This document shows, piece after piece, positions 1 through 8,639 of a stretch of DNA of 56,085 bases (positions within the stretch are counted from its first letter, which is position 1; each line of letters starts with the position of its first letter). The DNA is from an uncultured Bacteroidales bacterium (GTDB lineage Bacteria; Bacteroidota; Bacteroidia; Bacteroidales; UBA932). Both the position numbers and the translations under genes were made by a program. The notes beneath the pieces are model-generated. The model had not been told where the DNA came from and made no database searches. It saw only the letters and a list, made by a program, of their open reading frames with translations. The stretch lies in the NCBI GenBank assembly GCA_944326365.1, contig CALVDR010000016.1, forward strand, positions 1-56,085. Reading direction: 5' to 3'.

Positions 1-236
1 ATATGCTGTCTGTCGTTCCATTCGCTGAACGGCCCGTAGATGGCCCAGTCATGCGGCACCGTGACGCTCTGCCATGCTGAATCATCATAGCCCGGTTCCG
101 AATATTCCACGGAATCGTCCCTGGTGAATCTCCAGTCCTTCTCCAGCAGGGTCTCCGACCGCTGACCGTATGCTGCCGCGCCGCTTGCCAGCAACGCCGG
201 AATTGCGCATAGCGCGAAAATTCTTTTTGTCATCAT
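1..236 (-). CDS. Glycoside hydrolase family 2 enzyme, N-terminal fragment cut by the window edge
   Basis: About 78 codons are present, starting at the ATG at 236 and running off the left edge. The first ~20 residues (MMTKRIFALCAIPALLASGA) form a signal peptide. The mature part begins LLEKDWRFTRDD and contains VPHDWAIYGPF, the pattern of the N-terminal sugar-binding beta-sandwich of GH2 beta-galactosidases and beta-glucuronidases. The catalytic barrel lies outside the window, so the substrate cannot be stated. It is the last visible gene of the leftward arm, 35 bp after the GH97-GH3 gene, and is probably co-transcribed with it. The family call is by recognition of the sandwich motif; the exact enzyme is open. 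Confidence 0.8.
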   Translation of the reverse strand, partial: MMTKRIFALCAIPALLASGAAAYGQRSETLLEKDWRFTRDDSVEYSEPGYDDSAWQSVTVPHDWAIYGPFSEWNDRQH

Positions 237-271
237 GAAAACTTTCTGTAAAGATAATGATTTTATCATTT

Positions 272-3200
272 TCATTCTGTCAGTGTGATTCCGATTTCCT
301 GATCACCCGCGATGATACGGAATTCACCGGGTTCTATGAACCGTTTTCCTTCCTCGTTTACGAAAGAAAGGTCACGCATCGGGTCTATCTCGAAAGTGAA
401 TGTGCAAGACTCACCGGCAGGTATCAGTTTCTTCTCGAAATGCTTGAGTTCCTTTACCGGCCGGGTGATGGTGGAGTACGGGTCGCAGATGTACCATTGT
501 ACAGTCTCTTTCCCGTCCATATCTCCTGTATTGGTGACTGTCACACTGGCGGTGACGGTGTCATTGACAGTAAAACTGTCAGCTGAAACACTAATAGTTC
601 CGTACTCGTATGAAGTATAGCTGAGTCCGTAGCCGAACTCGTACATCGGAGTGCTCGGAATGTCCTGGAACCGTCCCCATGAGTCCGGTCTGGCGGCATT
701 CCTGTGGTTGTAGTAAATCGGAATCTGGCCTGCGGTATACGGGAAGGTCGCGGTCAGACGGCCAGAAGGATTGGTCTTGCCTGTCAGCACAGAAGCCACT
801 GCCGGGCCGGCCATCACTCCCGGCTGCCAAATCTCCAGCACGGCATCAGCCAGCGGTGAAATCATAGTCAGGTCGAGCGGGCGACCGTTCGAGAGCAGGA
901 CCACTACCGGCTTTCCGGCCGACTTCACTGCCTTCAGCAATTCCTCCTGAATCCGAGGCAGCGATATGTCCGACCGTGATGCGTTCTCGCCGCTCCAGTT
1001 GAACTTTTCTCCGAGACACAGGACAGCGACATCGGCTTCTGAAGCAGCTTTCACTGCCTCATCGAACCCGGAACAGTCCTTTCCATCGAAATCGCAACCC
1101 TCGGCATAAGTCATCTCCGGCAAGACATCGGAAAGTCCGTCGAAAATGCTGATCACATCTTCTGCACGTCCTCGTCCGTGCCATGAGCCGAGAATATCTT
1201 CACGGTTTTTCGCCATTGGCCCGATGAGGGCCACCTTACAGTCTTTTTTCAGAGGGAGGATGCCGTTTTCGTTTTTCAGCAGCACCATGGATTCCTCTGC
1301 CAGTCTCAATGCAATGTCCCGGCTTTCTGGCAGCAGCACCCGATCTGCCTCAGGCCTGGCTTCCGTGTACGGAGTCTCGAAAAGCCCGAGTCTGAATTTC
1401 AGTTTCAGAATGCGGCGCACGGCATCGTCCACACGCTCCATCGGCACCTTGCCTTCTGTCACCAGTTCTTCCAGATGCTTCATGTACAAGGCATCCACCA
1501 TATCCATGTCCACCCCTGTGTTGATCGCATGCATGGCTGCATCCTTGCCGTTCCCGGCCATGCCCTGGTTTATCAGCTGGAGCACCGAATTCCAGTCCGA
1601 AACAGTGAAGCCGTCGTGTCCCCATTTTTCTTTCAGTATTTCAGTCAGAGTGTATCTGTTCGCAGAGCCTGGGATGCCGCTGAGGATGTTGAAAGAACTC
1701 ATGACTGTGGCCGCCCCTGCCTTGATGCCGGCTTCGAACGGAGGCAGATACGTGTCCCAGAGAGCCTGGCGTGAAATCTCCACAGGAACATAGTCACGGC
1801 CAGCTTCCGAAGCCCCGTAGCCCACATAATGTTTCAGACAAGCTGCTATGTTTCCAGGTTCGGACAGGTCATCGCCCTGGTATGCCTTCACTGATGCAGC
1901 TCCGAATACGGATGTCAGATACGGGTCCTCTCCGTAGCCTTCGGCTATCCTGCCCCAGCGTGGATCCCGCGCGATATCCACCATCGGGGAGAAAGTCCAG
2001 TCTATGCCTGCATGATATGCTTCCATGGCGGCCATGCGGCATGCTTCACCTGCCAGTTCCGGATTCCACGATGCCCCTATGGCCAGAGGTATCGGATATA
2101 TGGTCCTGAAGCCGTGGATGACATCGTAGCCGAACAGTATAGGGATGCCCAGACGGGTTTCTTCCATCGCCCGCCGCTGCATTTCATTGCGGAGTGCGGC
2201 ATCGTCGCTGAAATAGATGACCGAGCCGATTTCCGCCGGGACCTGGTCTATCGGTGCCCCGAGGTTGTTTGCATTGTCATTCTCTCCGAGAGCATACTGG
2301 TTCAGCTGGGCAATTTTCTCCCTGAGAGTCATCCGGGAAAGCAGGTCTTCGACACGCTTCTCGACAGGTGCTGAAGCATCCTTGTAAAGAGGTGTGCCGT
2401 CTGCGGACAAGGCCGGATATGCCTGATTCAGAGAGCCTGTCAGAACGGGTTCTATTCTGGCGGCAGCACCTCCGTTGCGCGCGAGCTTCAGTTTCAGGGT
2501 ATCGTCTGCCGATACTTCCGGTTCCGTGATCCTGTGGTCTTTTGCATTCAGACCGGCATTCGCTCCGTCCGAGAAAAGAACCATCCTGTATGTCCCTTCA
2601 CCCAGAAAATCCAGAGGTATATCCACAGTCATGGATGAATCACAGCCGTTCATCACACCGATGAACCAGTTCTCACCGCTCCGTCTGGCCACTCCGGCCA
2701 CCTCGCCGATCCTGCCGATGAGAGGCACGGTCTCGTCCCAGACTGTCGGAACCTGACTGATGAAATCCAGAGACTCCGGATTTTCGTCATATTTCGACGG
2801 ACTGTCTGATACCATCTGCAGCGGACTCTCGTACACGACGTACATGGCTATCTGATGGCAGCGCGTACCCATGCTCATAGGCTCGTCCTGCACGGGGCGG
2901 AAAGACTCGGGCTGGGCATTCAGCATCGAACCAGGAGTGAAATCCATCGGACCTGCCCACTGGCGGATGAACGGTATGCTCACCTGATGCTGCGGGGTGC
3001 AGTCCGTCCTCCATCTGCTGTTCTCCAGACCATACACGCCTTCTCTGGTCAGCAGGGCCGGATACCGGATTTCCATTCCGTCAGGCGGATAAGACCCGTG
3101 GAAATCTATCAGCAATTGATATTCCCCGGCTTTTTTGAGTACCCTTTCGTAGAAATCCACCATCTTCCCGTCATTCCTGTCCATCCAGTCGATTTTCAGC

Positions 3201-4387
3201 CCGGCCACGCCCCATGATTTGAGCAGGGCGAAGGCCTCGTCCATTTCCCTTTCCACGTTCAGCCATTTCGACCAGAGGATGACACCCACGCCTTTTTCAG
3301 CTGCATGGGCGCATACTGCAGGAATGTCCACTCCGGGAGCCAGGCCCAGCAGACTCTCCTTTTCCGACCATCCCTCATCGATAAGGATATATTCCAGTCC
3401 ATGTTCTGCCGCATAGTCCGCCATGTACATGTAGGTCTCCGTATTGATTCCAGCCATGAAATCCACGCCGTAGATATTGTGTCCGTTCCACCAGTCCCAC
3501 AACGCCTTTCCCGGCTTCACCCACGACCAGTCGCCTTCCGCCTGTCCGCACACCATATCCGGCAGGGTACCTGCCAATATCTCCGCATCCGAATCGTAAA
3601 TGCCCACAATCCTCCAGGGGAAATACCTTTTCAGTCCTGTCCGGACAATATAATCTTCTCTTCCGGTCACATAAATCTTGTTGGTACCTTCGTACCAATC
3701 TTCTTTTGCAGGCCAATTCACGCTCATCAGCCGGAATCCTTCACCTGTCGGTTCCAGATAGGAACCGGCATAGCCGTACAGGTCTGTCTCCGAAATCAGC
3801 ACGTTGCTTCCGCCGCTTCTGACCATAACGGGCATCAGCGAGAATTTGTCCTGCGGCAGGGAAGACACCGGCTGCACCGTATAATGGAACTCGAACCAGT
3901 TCTGCACCTTGTCGGTAAGCTGTGTATACGACTGGCAGTCTTGGCTGAAGACGAATTCTGCCGATTCGCTGTCGACAGTCCCTTCGCGATCCTGCTTGCC
4001 GCAGAAACGCCAGGCTGCGCCTTCATCATACACGCGCACCTGGAAAGAATAGTCACCGTATTCCAGGCTCAGCATGTTGTAGCTCTCCTCCAGAACCGAA
4101 AATTTTCTCGGTGCCACGGGATGCAGTTCCCTGTTTACGGATGTCCGGACCGCTTTCCGGAATGATGCCGCCCCGTTCCAGCAGGCACCGTCCACAGTCA
4201 TGGATATGTCCCTGATGTCGCACACGGTCTTTCCTTCATGGTTTACCTGCATCATGAACCCCGAGTCTGTCTGTCTGACAGTCACTTCATTGGCCATGTC
4301 CGGCGATGCCACGGTGAATGTCCTTTCACGGGCATCGGTCGCGTATGCCATGACGAGGCATACGAACAAGATTGGAAATTTTTTCAT
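272..4387 (-). CDS. Secreted GH97-GH3 fusion glycosidase (predicted alpha-galactosidase/alpha-glucosidase joined to a BglX-type beta-glucosidase)
   Basis: This is one uninterrupted frame of about 1371 residues. The ATG at 4387 is preferred because the signal peptide (MKKFPILFVCLVMAYA) begins there; an in-frame ATG at 4411 would only add eight residues. Residues ~20-645 match GH97: an N-terminal beta-sandwich, then a barrel with GLKIDWMDRNDG, whose Asp (~400) fits the nucleophile of the retaining, alpha-galactosidase-like branch, and DFHGSYPP. Residues ~660-1371 are a complete GH3 of BglX type: KHYVGYGASEAGRDY, the nucleophile Asp (~931) in FTVSDW, the likely acid/base Glu (~1134) in SGENASRSD, and a C-terminal fibronectin-III-like domain. 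Each half has its family's usual full length, so two enzymes are fused. A two-step attack on an alpha-capped beta-glucan-like glycan is inference. It lies downstream of the esterase gene in the same operon. Confidence 0.88.
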   Translation of the reverse strand: MKKFPILFVCLVMAYATDARERTFTVASPDMANEVTVRQTDSGFMMQVNHEGKTVCDIRDISMTVDGACWNGAASFRKAVRTSVNRELHPVAPRKFSVLEESYNMLSLEYGDYSFQVRVYDEGAAWRFCGKQDREGTVDSESAEFVFSQDCQSYTQLTDKVQNWFEFHYTVQPVSSLPQDKFSLMPVMVRSGGSNVLISETDLYGYAGSYLEPTGEGFRLMSVNWPAKEDWYEGTNKIYVTGREDYIVRTGLKRYFPWRIVGIYDSDAEILAGTLPDMVCGQAEGDWSWVKPGKALWDWWNGHNIYGVDFMAGINTETYMYMADYAAEHGLEYILIDEGWSEKESLLGLAPGVDIPAVCAHAAEKGVGVILWSKWLNVEREMDEAFALLKSWGVAGLKIDWMDRNDGKMVDFYERVLKKAGEYQLLIDFHGSYPPDGMEIRYPALLTREGVYGLENSRWRTDCTPQHQVSIPFIRQWAGPMDFTPGSMLNAQPESFRPVQDEPMSMGTRCHQIAMYVVYESPLQMVSDSPSKYDENPESLDFISQVPTVWDETVPLIGRIGEVAGVARRSGENWFIGVMNGCDSSMTVDIPLDFLGEGTYRMVLFSDGANAGLNAKDHRITEPEVSADDTLKLKLARNGGAAARIEPVLTGSLNQAYPALSADGTPLYKDASAPVEKRVEDLLSRMTLREKIAQLNQYALGENDNANNLGAPIDQVPAEIGSVIYFSDDAALRNEMQRRAMEETRLGIPILFGYDVIHGFRTIYPIPLAIGASWNPELAGEACRMAAMEAYHAGIDWTFSPMVDIARDPRWGRIAEGYGEDPYLTSVFGAASVKAYQGDDLSEPGNIAACLKHYVGYGASEAGRDYVPVEISRQALWDTYLPPFEAGIKAGAATVMSSFNILSGIPGSANRYTLTEILKEKWGHDGFTVSDWNSVLQLINQGMAGNGKDAAMHAINTGVDMDMVDALYMKHLEELVTEGKVPMERVDDAVRRILKLKFRLGLFETPYTEARPEADRVLLPESRDIALRLAEESMVLLKNENGILPLKKDCKVALIGPMAKNREDILGSWHGRGRAEDVISIFDGLSDVLPEMTYAEGCDFDGKDCSGFDEAVKAASEADVAVLCLGEKFNWSGENASRSDISLPRIQEELLKAVKSAGKPVVVLLSNGRPLDLTMISPLADAVLEIWQPGVMAGPAVASVLTGKTNPSGRLTATFPYTAGQIPIYYNHRNAARPDSWGRFQDIPSTPMYEFGYGLSYTSYEYGTISVSADSFTVNDTVTASVTVTNTGDMDGKETVQWYICDPYSTITRPVKELKHFEKKLIPAGESCTFTFEIDPMRDLSFVNEEGKRFIEPGEFRIIAGDQEIGITLTE

Positions 4388-4439
4388 CGAACTCACGTTA
4401 TTTATGGTCATTGGTTTTCAGTGCAGGTATGCGGGTGGG

Positions 4440-5951
4440 TCATTCGTTGTCCGGTTTCGGACAGCGAAGATCGGTCACGGGCCAGTCATCGGTCCTGAAC
4501 GGCATCAGCGGCTGTCCGTATGTAGTCACTACGTTGGCCTCGGGGCAGAAATTGTGAAAGGCATATCGTACCGCCACAGGGTGCTCCACCTCATCGCTCC
4601 ACACCTGTATCATGTTGTTGTATTTTCCGAATGCGGCTTCAGCCTTGTGCCACACCCTGTCTTCTCCGGCTACCTCGAAACCTCCGGGAGTCTTGGTCCT
4701 GCCGTTTTCAAACGTGTCGAAACTGTCAGGCTCGAACCAGGTCCTGTCACCGCATAGATTGTCGAAATGCAGGACCATCTTGCTCCGGTCATCATCGGCG
4801 TAATCGAAATGGCTGAAAGTCGGGGCCGGGCGGGGAAGACCGCGGATACCGTAGTCATTGGCGAGAGCCATCCAGGCAAGCCTCTGCGCCACCTTGAGCT
4901 TTTTCCTTATGTGTACGCAGTCCTTTTCTCCGAGATCCGCTGTCCCGGCTATCCCGCTGTGGGGAATGCGGGCCAGCGCCTTCATCTGCGCTTCCATCAC
5001 CATGGGGAAGTCCGTATTTTCCGCTCCTGTCTCCTTATACGGGGCTATCTGGACATAATAGAACGGCATGCCGTCGTTTCCCCAGATTTCCCGCCACAGT
5101 TCAGTCAGCGCGACCATGAGACGGTCGTAGTCGAACCAGTTGTGGGTGTTTGAACAGCCCTGGTACCAGATGAAGCCTTTGAGGGTGAACCGGTGTATCG
5201 GCCAGATCATGCCGTTGAACAGAGCCTGCGGTATCTGGTTGCTTTCTTTCCCTCCGAGAGCTATGTCGTGATGAATCCCTTCTATTTCCCTTATTTTCTT
5301 TTCCGTCATCCATGTCTCTATCCTGCTGCCTCCCCAGTTCGACGATATCAGTCCCACAGGGACACCTCCGAGGGTTTCCGACAATGTCCTGCCGAAAAAA
5401 TATCCCACGGCACTGAAATCAGCCGCAGATTCCGGACATGAACGCAGCCATTTCCCTCCGCAGTCTTCCTGAAGTTCGCCGCAAGACTTCTTCTTCACGG
5501 TGAAAAGCCGTATCTGCGGATATGAAGACGCTTCCGTCACAGCCTCCGCACTTCCTTCCACAGGCTGGTTCATGAATCCGCACAGAGGCATTTCCATGTT
5601 CGACTGTCCTCCGCACAGCCAGACCTCCCCGAGCAGGATGTCTTCCAGTACTGTTTTCTCCCCATCGGAAATGACTATCCGGTGCGGACCTCCGGCCGCA
5701 ATGGTCCTGACCTTCACTTCCCATGTGCTGTCTGCAGCCGCTGTCGCAGTATACCTTTCCTTTCCCCACGACGGTTTTACAGACACTTTCTTGCCGGGCG
5801 CTGCCCAGCCCCAGATGGTCACCTCAGTGTTCTGCTGGAGGACCATTCCGTCTCCGATGAGCGACGGAAGCCTGACTTTCCCTGATGCCTGAACGGCGGC
5901 GCACAGGAAAAGCGCTGTCATGATGATGGCTGATGTTTTCATGAGTTTCAT
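4440..5951 (-). CDS. Sialate O-acetylesterase-family carbohydrate esterase (SGNH/SASA domain)
   Basis: The 503-residue protein starts with a signal peptide (MKLMKTSAIIMTALFLCA) and has an N-terminal beta-sandwich of ~100 residues. The SGNH block WLCGGQSNMEMP follows, with catalytic Ser at ~117. Further family marks are GGSRIETWM, FIWYQGCSN and a C-terminal DLGEKDCVHIRKKL, whose His is the likely catalytic base. The family removes O-acetyl groups from sialic acids, but relatives in polysaccharide loci de-acetylate plant glycans, so the substrate is unresolved. It is the first gene of the leftward operon, 52 bp before the GH97-GH3 start, and its promoter must lie in the divergent region 5952-6100. 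The likely role is to strip acetyl groups so that the two downstream glycosidases can act. Confidence 0.85.
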   Translation of the reverse strand: MKLMKTSAIIMTALFLCAAVQASGKVRLPSLIGDGMVLQQNTEVTIWGWAAPGKKVSVKPSWGKERYTATAAADSTWEVKVRTIAAGGPHRIVISDGEKTVLEDILLGEVWLCGGQSNMEMPLCGFMNQPVEGSAEAVTEASSYPQIRLFTVKKKSCGELQEDCGGKWLRSCPESAADFSAVGYFFGRTLSETLGGVPVGLISSNWGGSRIETWMTEKKIREIEGIHHDIALGGKESNQIPQALFNGMIWPIHRFTLKGFIWYQGCSNTHNWFDYDRLMVALTELWREIWGNDGMPFYYVQIAPYKETGAENTDFPMVMEAQMKALARIPHSGIAGTADLGEKDCVHIRKKLKVAQRLAWMALANDYGIRGLPRPAPTFSHFDYADDDRSKMVLHFDNLCGDRTWFEPDSFDTFENGRTKTPGGFEVAGEDRVWHKAEAAFGKYNNMIQVWSDEVEHPVAVRYAFHNFCPEANVVTTYGQPLMPFRTDDWPVTDLRCPKPDNE

Positions 5952-6005
5952 ATTTTAATGGCACTTGAATCCGATGATTCCCTAAAATAAAAATATTTTC
6001 AGGAA

Positions 6006-6059
6006 TTCCGTCCGGTGAAGTGCCCTATATGTAGCGGACGGAACAGGAAAACCGTTCCG
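6006..6059 (+). promoter_or_regulatory. Candidate structured leader element, copy 1
   Basis: A 9-bp perfect stem (TTCCGTCCG at 6006-6014 with CGGACGGAA at 6035-6043) encloses the 20-mer GTGAAGTGCCCTATATGTAG. A second hairpin, CGGAAC (6039-6044) with GTTCCG (6054-6059), overlaps the right arm of the first, so only one of the two can form at a time. A nearly identical 20-mer with a different but still pairing stem recurs at 8575-8613 before another operon. A weak -7-like box (TATTTTC at 5994) would place the element at the very 5' end of the rightward transcript. It could be a regulatory RNA leader or a dyad protein-binding site. No known family was recognised. Confidence 0.5.
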
Positions 6060-6102
6060 GTACCGCGAATCGCCACATAAGAACACTTTAATACCAACAC
6101 AT

Positions 6103-6261
6103 ATGAAAAAAAACAATTCGAATGAGTACGCAAGGTACATTGCTCCAAGCGTCTCCCTCACGGAAATCACCGTGGAAAAAGGCTTCGCGGAAAGCGGCGC
6201 CGAAGATTATGAATCCGCCAGAATGATCATTTCCGACTATGGCGATGGTGTCACACTTTAA
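6103..6261 (+). CDS. Small 52-residue protein upstream of a fimbrillin-like lipoprotein
   Basis: An ATG frame of 53 codons starts MKKNNSNEYARYIAPSVSLT and ends SDYGDGVTL before a TAA. It ends 15 bp before the next ATG, so it looks like the first gene of that operon. It is charged and acidic towards the C-terminus, with no signal peptide, Cys or membrane segment. Short proteins with a 'YIAPSV..EITVEKGFAESG' style start are often seen beside fimbrillin-like surface proteins in Bacteroidales; that is recollection of a pattern, not proof. It has no known function. It could be a real small protein or a translated leader peptide for the gene behind it. Confidence 0.6.
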   Translation: MKKNNSNEYARYIAPSVSLTEITVEKGFAESGAEDYESARMIISDYGDGVTL

Positions 6262-6276
6262 TTCCTGAACGAAATC

Positions 6277-8472
6277 ATGAAAAGACAGGTATTGTTTTAT
6301 GCTGCTGCCGCAGCAATGCTTCTGACAGCATGTTCCGAAAAAGAACTCAATGAACCCCGGACTCCCGCCGGGTCCGGCAATTTCTGCATCAAGGCATCCA
6401 TACCGCAGACCAGAACCACACTGACGGGCTACAAGGTAGCCTGGGAGCCGGAAGACGCACTTTCGGTCATAGTGAAAAAAGACTACGGGACTCTCGCTGC
6501 ATACAAATTCGTAAATGACGGGTCAGGCATATTTTCCAGCGATGCGCTGACTTCCGCCGAAGGCATATCGGAACTTGATGCGGTATATCCTTATGAAGCC
6601 GGCATCACAGGACTTGAAAATGCCGCAGTCACCATAAGCTCTGAGGCGACCCAGACAGGAATCAACAGCACCGCCCATATTGACGGCCCTCTTTACGGAC
6701 ATGCAGCCGTGTCAGGGACCGGAGAGCAGAATGTGACGATGAACCATCTTTCCACCATATTCGAAATCGAGGTTCCCAATACATCGGACTCACCTCTCAC
6801 AGTGTCTGAAATCACCCTCGCGAACAGCGCCGATGCGGAAATGACGGGAGATTTCCTGGTGGATATGCAGTCAGGAGCGCTGACAGCTCGGGAAGGGGCG
6901 TCCGCACAGGCTGTGCTCAAAGTCACTGACGGTACCATAGAGCCGGGCCGGACAGGCTCGTTCTATATCACTACTGCACCTTTCACCCTGTCTGAAGGCT
7001 CCACTCTGACAGCTACTATAAAGACAGGTGCAGCAGAGCCGGCAGTGACAGAAAAGTACATCAGGTCAGCCACTTCTTTCGCAGCCGGGACCATCAACCA
7101 TTTCCTCAATACCGAAGAGATGGAATTTACCGTCACACCTGACCAGGTCTCCGGCATAGAAGGGTATGACAGCAGTTTTGCCGATGGCGATGCCATCAAT
7201 ATTTTCGACTCGCGTCTCAGCAACAGGTTCGGGTATGCCTCCGGCAATTTCTCCGGCTCTGCCATGCCTTCGGCTGCTTACTATGCACTTTATCCATATG
7301 ATGAGGATGCAGTTCTGGAAAACGGTGTGATCAGAACGGAAATCCCGACGGTGCAGGACGGCAAGCTCGGTGACCTGACCGCAGTCGGGTATTCCGACGG
7401 CCCTGAAATAGCCATGAAGAATGTCACCGGTATCCTGAAATTCACCCTCGATGAGGACAATGTGACCAAAGTGACCATAACCGCAGCCGACGGACAGACT
7501 CTCGCAGGTGCAGTGGATATCGCATGGAACGGCGGTACTCCTGCAGTGACAGCCGCTGAAGGCGCTTCGTCATCAGTGGCAGTCGGAGACGGTACTGCAG
7601 TCCTGGAAAAAGGCGTCTATTATGTGAATGTGCTTCCTGCCGATCTCTCGGAATATACTCTTACGTTTACATACAAGGAAGACACTTCCACTTATTCCGG
7701 CTATTTCGACAAGTGGTATCCGGGAGACACCAAGGCAAATGCTTCAGGCAGGCAGACTATCACCAGAGGCGTATGCGAGCTTCCTCTGGCCAGGACCTCT
7801 TCTGCAAGCCTGGCTGCCGGGACGCTGGCGGATCTCGGTGAAATGTCGGCTACGCTGGTATTCTATGACGACGAGGTCAAGACAACTATCAATGGCGTAG
7901 GGATGACAGACGGTTCATGGGACAGTCCTATGCCTGATGTGAAAAGCACAGATGGCCCTTATAGTGGTTCCAATTGCATAAAATGGACTATGACAAGCAA
8001 ATATGGAGAGGTTTATTTCCAGACCTGGGGAGATGATGAATATGCCAGAGGTGCGCTGGACCTCACTCCGTACCGCAATGCTCATTTCACCCTTGAATTT
8101 GCTTATAAGGCAGAGCCTGGTACTGATTTCTATGTGAGGTTTATGGAACACCAGTCCGGACATGAGAATTTCAGAATGATGGCAGATATATCAGAATACT
8201 CTACAGGAAATTGGGAGATAGTGCGTATCCCTCTTGATGAGATGATAATGTCTGACTATGTATGGAATCAGAAAACGGACAAAAGATATACGGTTGAGGT
8301 CGATGACTATACCTTCGATGCCGAAGGTTATCCTTTCCGGTGGGATAAGGTCCTGAGACTGATTTATACATTCAATATCGATGTGAACGATACAGCCATG
8401 ACAGGCAAGACTGTCTGGATCGATGACATCAAGATAAAGAAAGTCATCCTTTCTGACCAGGCTGCAGAATAG
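6277..8472 (+). CDS. Surface lipoprotein with two fimbrillin-like domains and a C-terminal carbohydrate-binding-like domain
   Basis: 731 residues. The lipobox (MLLTAC, Cys19) predicts outer-membrane anchoring. Residues ~30-280 (from TRTTLTGYKVAWEPEDALSV) and ~285-510 (from FTVTPDQVSGIEGYD) are two successive fimbrillin/Mfa-like beta domains. Residues ~520-731 form a jelly-roll-like module ending KTVWIDDIKIKKVILSDQ, resembling galactose-binding-like or CBM11/CIA30-type sandwiches. The second and third domains are closely paralogous to the lipoprotein at 15727-17259, with the same module order and almost the same C-terminus. In a SusC/SusD locus this suggests a surface glycan-binding protein. 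It lies 15 bp after the 52-residue gene and is followed by a strong hairpin, so the two probably form their own transcript. Confidence 0.72.
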   Translation: MKRQVLFYAAAAAMLLTACSEKELNEPRTPAGSGNFCIKASIPQTRTTLTGYKVAWEPEDALSVIVKKDYGTLAAYKFVNDGSGIFSSDALTSAEGISELDAVYPYEAGITGLENAAVTISSEATQTGINSTAHIDGPLYGHAAVSGTGEQNVTMNHLSTIFEIEVPNTSDSPLTVSEITLANSADAEMTGDFLVDMQSGALTAREGASAQAVLKVTDGTIEPGRTGSFYITTAPFTLSEGSTLTATIKTGAAEPAVTEKYIRSATSFAAGTINHFLNTEEMEFTVTPDQVSGIEGYDSSFADGDAINIFDSRLSNRFGYASGNFSGSAMPSAAYYALYPYDEDAVLENGVIRTEIPTVQDGKLGDLTAVGYSDGPEIAMKNVTGILKFTLDEDNVTKVTITAADGQTLAGAVDIAWNGGTPAVTAAEGASSSVAVGDGTAVLEKGVYYVNVLPADLSEYTLTFTYKEDTSTYSGYFDKWYPGDTKANASGRQTITRGVCELPLARTSSASLAAGTLADLGEMSATLVFYDDEVKTTINGVGMTDGSWDSPMPDVKSTDGPYSGSNCIKWTMTSKYGEVYFQTWGDDEYARGALDLTPYRNAHFTLEFAYKAEPGTDFYVRFMEHQSGHENFRMMADISEYSTGNWEIVRIPLDEMIMSDYVWNQKTDKRYTVEVDDYTFDAEGYPFRWDKVLRLIYTFNIDVNDTAMTGKTVWIDDIKIKKVILSDQAAE

Positions 8473-8492
8473 TACGGTGCAGAGATTCGTAT

Positions 8493-8539
8493 TATCCTCC
8501 AGGCGGCTTTAGGCCGGGTCTAAAGCCGCCTGGAGGATA
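8493..8539 (+). terminator. Long perfect hairpin, probable transcription terminator
   Basis: A 20-bp perfect stem (8493-8512 with 8520-8539) closes a 7-base loop (GCCGGGT) about 20 bp after the stop of the 731-residue lipoprotein. A TGAATAAATTTT stretch follows, giving a modest U-rich tail. It should separate the lipoprotein transcript from the downstream EEP-fold gene, which has its own candidate leader at 8575. Confidence 0.75.
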
Positions 8540-8574
8540 TGAATAAATTTTACATCTTTGATTAGGATTCGCTG

Positions 8575-8613
8575 CCTGTGAAGTGCCCTATAAATAGTCA
8601 CGGGAAAGTGACT
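8575..8613 (+). promoter_or_regulatory. Candidate structured leader element, copy 2
   Basis: The 20-mer GTGAAGTGCCCTATAAATAG (8578-8597) differs from copy 1 at two positions. Its closing stem is CCTGTGA (8575-8581) with TCACGGG (8598-8604), including one G-T wobble: different bases from copy 1, but pairing kept. A second hairpin AGTCAC (8596-8601)/GTGACT (8608-8613) overlaps the right arm of the first, as in copy 1. A CATCTTTG box at 8553-8560, one base from the Bacteroidota -7 consensus, would start the transcript just before it. The downstream ATG is at 8640. Confidence 0.5.
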
Positions 8614-8639
8614 CATGAAAAGAAATCAAATCAAACGTA

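Noticed and set aside
3305..4165. A 286-codon plus-strand frame opposite the GH97 part
   Set aside because: It is antisense to a clearly coding gene and composed of unusual residue use; no known domain.
5982..6170. Minus-strand 62-codon frame in the divergent PUL promoter region
   Set aside because: It overlaps the leader element and the 52-residue gene on the other strand and has no recognisable features.
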